This document shows, piece after piece, positions 59,905-64,000 of a stretch of 64,000 bases of DNA (the stretch's first letter is position 1; each line of letters opens with the position of its first letter). Source of the stretch: Mixophyes australis (taxonomy: Eukaryota > Chordata > Amphibia > Anura > Limnodynastidae); NCBI GenBank assembly GCA_036250195.1, contig JAVHZZ010000007.1, positions 159,292,399-159,356,398 on the forward strand, given 5' to 3'. The translations under genes and the position numbers were made by a program. Under the pieces are notes generated by a model that was not told the origin of the DNA, made no database searches, and saw only the letters and a list, made by a program, of their open reading frames with translations.

Positions 59905-62900
59905 TAACATTGTGAAGTAGAGCTCCCCCTGCTGGCAATTGACTGACTCATGCTTTTATACTACAATGCTTCCTGTTTTTGTGGACTAGAGCTCCCCCTG
60001 CTGGCCGCTGACAGACTCATGTTGAGATATTACAATGTCTGCTGACATTGTGGAGTAGAGCTCCCCCTGCTGACCACTGACAGACTCATGTTGAGATATT
60101 ACAATGTCTGCTGACATTGTGGAGTAGAGCTCCCCCTGCTGGCCACGAACAGACTCATGTTGAGATATTACAATGTCTGCTGACATTGTGGAGTAGAGCT
60201 CCCCCTGCTGGCCACGAACAGACTCATGTTGAGATATTACAATGTCTGCTGACATTGTGGAGTAGAGCTCCCCCTGCTGGCCACTGACAGACTCATGTTG
60301 AGATATTACAATGTCTGCTGACATTGTGGACTAGAGCTCCCCCTGCTGGCCGTTGACAGACTCATGTTGAGATATTACAATCAGGGCCTGATTATGGGTT
60401 CCGGCCACCCCAGGCTATTTCAGCCGTGGCGCCCCCCCCCCCCCCCCTCCAGCTACCTCAAATGACCCCTTCAGCCACCTCACCTGCCCTTTCAGCTACC
60501 TCACCTGCCCACTTTAGCCACCTCACCTGCCCCATTCAGCCACCTCACCTGCCCCATTCAGCCACCTCACCTGCCCCCTTCAGCCACCTCACCTGCCCCC
60601 TTCAGCCACCTCACCTGCCCCCTTTAGCCACCTCACCTGCCCATCTGCCACCCCACCCCCCAAGACATTAGAACAGACTTACCTGCTGTGGAGTCCTCTC
60701 TTCAACGCTGTGTATGACAGGCAGTCTGGCAGCGATCGTTGCCAGACTGCCTGTTCATGTGATAGTGACAGTCGGGACCGCTCCTTTAGACCAGGGGAGG
60801 TTACGGTGACTCCAGCTGCCACATTTAGACTAAAAAAAGATAAATCCATCTCGGCGACGCTGAGCCCCCCCTGGCTCCAGCGCCACAGGCTGCAGCCTGG
60901 TCAGCTTATTGGCTGATCAGGCCCTAATTACAATGCTTGCAGACATAGTGGAGTAGAGCTCCCCCTGCTGGCCACGGACAGACCAATGCTGTTATATTAC
61001 TATGCTTGCTGTCATTTTGGAGTAGAGCTCCCCCTGCTGGCCACTGACATACTCATGCTAAGATATTACAGTGTCTGCTGACATAGTGGAGTAGAGCTCC
61101 CCCTGCTGGCCACTGACATACTCATGCTAAGATATTACAGTGTCTGCTGACATAGTGGAGTAGAGCTCCCCTGCTGGCCACTGCCAGACTCACGTTAAGA
61201 TATTACAATGCTTGCTGGCATAGTGGAGTAGAACTCCCCCTGCTGGTCATTGACAGACTCATGCTGAGATATTTCAGTGTATGCTGACATAGTGGAGTAG
61301 AGCTCCCCCTGCTGGTCATTGACAGACACATGCTGAGATATCACAATGTCTGCTGACATTGTGGAGTAGAGCCCCCTCTGCTGGCCACTGACAGATTCAT
61401 GTTGCGATATTACTATGCTTTCTGTCTTTGCGGAGTAGAGCTCCCCCTGCTGGCCACTGACAGACTCATGCTGAGATATCACAATGTCTGCTGACATTGT
61501 GGAGTAGAGCTCCCCCTGCTGGCCACTGACAGACTCATGTTGAGATGTTACAATGCTTGCTGACATAGTGGACTAGAGGTCCCCCTGCTGGCCACTGACA
61601 GACTCATGTTAAGAAATCATAATGACTGCTGACATTGTGGAGTAGAGCTCCCCCTGCTGGCCACTGACAGACTCAGGTTGAGATATTACAATGCTTGCTG
61701 ACATAGTGGAGTAGAGCTCCCCCTGCTGGCCACATACAGATTCATGTTGAGATATTACAATGCTTTCTGTCTTTGCGGAGTAGAGCTCCCCCTGCTGGCC
61801 ACGGACAGACGCATGCTTTAATATTACTATGCTTGCTGTCGTTTTGGAGTTGAGCTCCCCCTGCTGGCCACTGACAGACTCATGCTAAGATACTACAGTG
61901 TTTGCTGAGATAGTGGACTAGAGGTCCCACTGCTGGATACTGACAGATTCATGAGGTTATACTACTATACTTGCTGTCTTTTTTGGAGTAGAGCTCCCCC
62001 TGCTGACCACTGACATACTCATGCTAAGATATTACAGTGTTTGCTGACATAGTGGAGTAGAGCTCCCCCTGCTGGCCACGGACAGACCAATGCTGTTATA
62101 TTACTATGCTTGCTGTCATTTTGGAGTAGAGCTCCCCTGCTGGCCACTGACAGACTCACGTTAAGATATTACAATGCTTGCTGGCATAGTGGAGTAGAAC
62201 TCCCCCTGCTGATCATTGACAGACTCATGCTGAGATATTACAGTGTATGCTGACATAGTGGAGTAGAGCTCCCCCTGCTGGTCATTGACAGACACATGCT
62301 GAGATATTACAGTGTATGCTGATCTTGTAGAGTAAAGCTCCCCTGCTGGCCAATGACAGCCTCATGCTGCTATACTAGAATGCTTCCTCTGTCTTTGTCG
62401 AGTAGAGCTCCCCCTGCTGGCCACTGATATACTCATGTTGAGATATTACAATGTTTGCTGACATTGTGGAGTAGAGCTCCCCCTGCTGGCCACTGACAGA
62501 CTCATGTTGAGAAATCGCAATGACTACTGACATTGTGGAGTAGAGCTCCCCCTGCTGACCACTGAAAGACTCATGTTGAGATATTACAATGCTTGCTGAC
62601 ATGGTGGAGTAGAGCTCCCCCTGCTGGCCACGTACAGACTCATGCTAAGATATTAAAGTGTTTGCTGACATAGTGGAGTAGAGCTCCCCCTGCTGGCCAC
62701 TGACAGACTCATGCTAAGATATTACAGTGTCTGCTGACATAGTGGAGTAGAGCTCCCTGTGGTGGTCACTGACAGACTCATGCTAAGATATTACAGTGTT
62801 TGCTGACATAGTGGAGTAGAGCTCCCCCTGCTGGCCACTGACAGACTCATGCTAAGATATTACAGTGTTTGCTGACATAGTGGAGTAGAGCTCTCCCTGC

Positions 62901-64000
62901 TGGCCACTGACAGACACATGCTTTAATATTACTATGCTTGCTGTCGTTTTGGAGTTGAGCTCCCCCTGCTAGCCACTGACAGACTCATGATAAGATACTA
63001 CAGTGTTTGCTGAGATAGTGGACTAGAGGTTCCCCTGCTGGCCACTGACAGATTCATGCTGTTATACTACTATGCTTGCTTTCTTGTTGGAGTATAGCTC
63101 CCCCTGCTGGCCACTGACAGACTCATGTTGAGATGTTACAATGCTTGCTGACATAGTGGACTAGAGGTCCCCCTGCTGGCCACTGACAGACTCATGCTGT
63201 TATACTACTGTGCTTGCTGTCTTTTTGGAGTAGAGCTCCCCCTGCTGGCCACTGACAGACTCATGTTAAGAAATCATAATGACTGCTGACATTGTGGAGT
63301 AGAGCTCCCCCTGCTGGCCACTGACAGACTCAGGTTGAGATATTACAATGCTTGCTGACATAGTGGAGTAGAGCTCCCCCTGCTGGCCACGTACAGATTC
63401 ATGTTGAGATATTACAATGCTTTCTGTCTTTGCGGAGTAGAGCTCCCCCTGCTGGCCACGGACAGACGCATGCTTTAATATTACTATGCTTGCTGTCGTT
63501 TTGGAGTTGAGCTCCCCCTGCTGGCCACTGACAGACTCATGCTAAGATACTACAGTGTTTGCTGAGATAGTGGACTAGAGGTCCCACTGCTGGATACTGA
63601 CAGACTCATGTTGAGATGTTACAATGCTTGCTGACATAGTGGACTAGAGGTTCCCCTGCTGGCCACTGACAGATTCATGCTGTTATACTACTATACTTGC
63701 TGTCTTTTTTGGAGTAGAGCTCCCCCTGCTGACCACTGACATACTCATGCTAAGATATTACAGTGTTTGCTGACATAGTGGAGTAGAGCTCCCCCTGCTG
63801 GCCACTGACAGACTCATGCTAAGATATCACAGTGTTTGCTGACATAGTGGAGTAGAGCTCCCCCTGCTGGCCACGGACAGACCAATGCTGTTATATTACT
63901 ATGCTTGCTGTCATTTTGGAGTAGAGCTCCCCCTGCTGGCCACTGACATACTCATGCTAAGATATTACAGTGTCTGCTGACATAGTGGAGTAGAGCTCCC
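59905..64000 (-). repeat. 69-bp satellite carrying a CTCF-like core in each unit
   Basis: About 50 units in the window, continuing past its end and interrupted once (60382-60926). The plus-strand unit reads GAGCTCCCCCTGCTGGCCAC, TGACAGACTCATGTTGAGAT, ATTACAATGTCTGCTGACAT, TGTGGAGTA. The best-conserved part is the first 19 bases. On the minus strand this is TGGCCAGCAGGGGGAGCTC, which matches the 19-bp CTCF consensus except for A in place of a strong C after the G run. A block of about 335 bases at 61611-61945 recurs at 63268-63603 (offset 1657, about 24 units). Minus-strand 23-residue repeat frames are artefacts of a unit divisible by three. Confidence 0.95.
60374..60934. mobile_element. hAT-type MITE inserted in the 69-bp satellite
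   Basis: The element (60382-60926, 545 bases) begins CAGGGCCTGAT and ends ATCAGGCCCTA, inverted at 10 of 11 positions, and is flanked by a perfect 8-bp duplication, ATTACAAT (60374-60381 and 60927-60934), derived from the satellite unit itself. Inside are a poly-C run (60430-60447), a 21-22 base minisatellite (about eight copies of TTCAGCCACCTCACCTGCCC, 60466-60645) and a 15-bp perfect hairpin (60717-60731 with 60740-60754). No coding sequence. Confidence 0.85.

Noticed and set aside
59986..62602. Minus-strand frames with a 23-residue repeat (SADIVISQHES)
   Set aside because: They are an artefact of the 69-bp satellite unit, interrupted wherever units lose a base.

Overview
This window is vertebrate nuclear DNA, most likely from a frog or toad. 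It holds one recognisable cellular gene, an intact two-exon engrailed homeobox gene of the EN1 type on the minus strand. Coding exon 1 is 46240-45871, intron 1 is 45870-41047 and coding exon 2 is 41046-40730. The joined reading frame is 228 codons plus a stop. It carries the EH1 repression motif, the PBX-binding EH2 tryptophans, a complete 60-residue homeodomain and an EN1-type C terminus. Nothing looks prokaryotic. The assignment to an anuran is an inference. It rests on the short EN1, on a dispersed repeat ending in GGCGCTATATAAATAA plus an ATG microsatellite that I know from frog genomes (three copies), and on several frog-like MITEs.

By my hand tally about half of the window is tandem repeat, in about twenty unrelated families. 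The main ones are a 13-bp array (409-2395), a dimeric 58-bp array (9450-10190), a 36-bp array (21551-24840) directly followed by a 6.9-kb 38-bp array (24898-31779), a roughly 35-bp array (33200-35900) interrupted by transposons, a 30-bp array (37690-38490), intronic arrays inside EN1 (42845-45100 and 45727-45838), a promoter or 5'-leader array (46390-46640), a 34-bp array (46870-47615), a G-rich array (52078-52525), an array with a 60-bp higher-order unit (54165-58870), and a 69-bp array (59905 to the window end). Almost all long open frames come from these arrays, because many units are multiples of three.

Interspersed elements with visible ends are a palindrome-rich MITE (5585-6050), a decayed Ty3/Gypsy chromovirus (about 11160-13100) carrying a nested GTCGAC-rich element, a solo LTR with the 5-bp duplication GGGTA (20279-20975), and three hAT-type MITEs with 8-bp duplications (34538-34801, 59035-59200, 60382-60926).

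Regulatory candidates around EN1 are a CpG-rich exon 1, two CCAAT boxes and a TCF/LEF-type site about 0.55 kb before the start codon, and a GC-rich, homeodomain-site-rich block at 50270-50720 that contains a full consensus CTCF core on the plus strand. The most unusual feature is the 69-bp array. Nearly every unit carries TGGCCAGCAGGGGGAGCTC on the minus strand, one strong mismatch from the CTCF consensus. All copies point toward EN1, convergent with the single consensus site at 50318. A satellite-built boundary upstream of EN1 is a testable idea, not something shown here.
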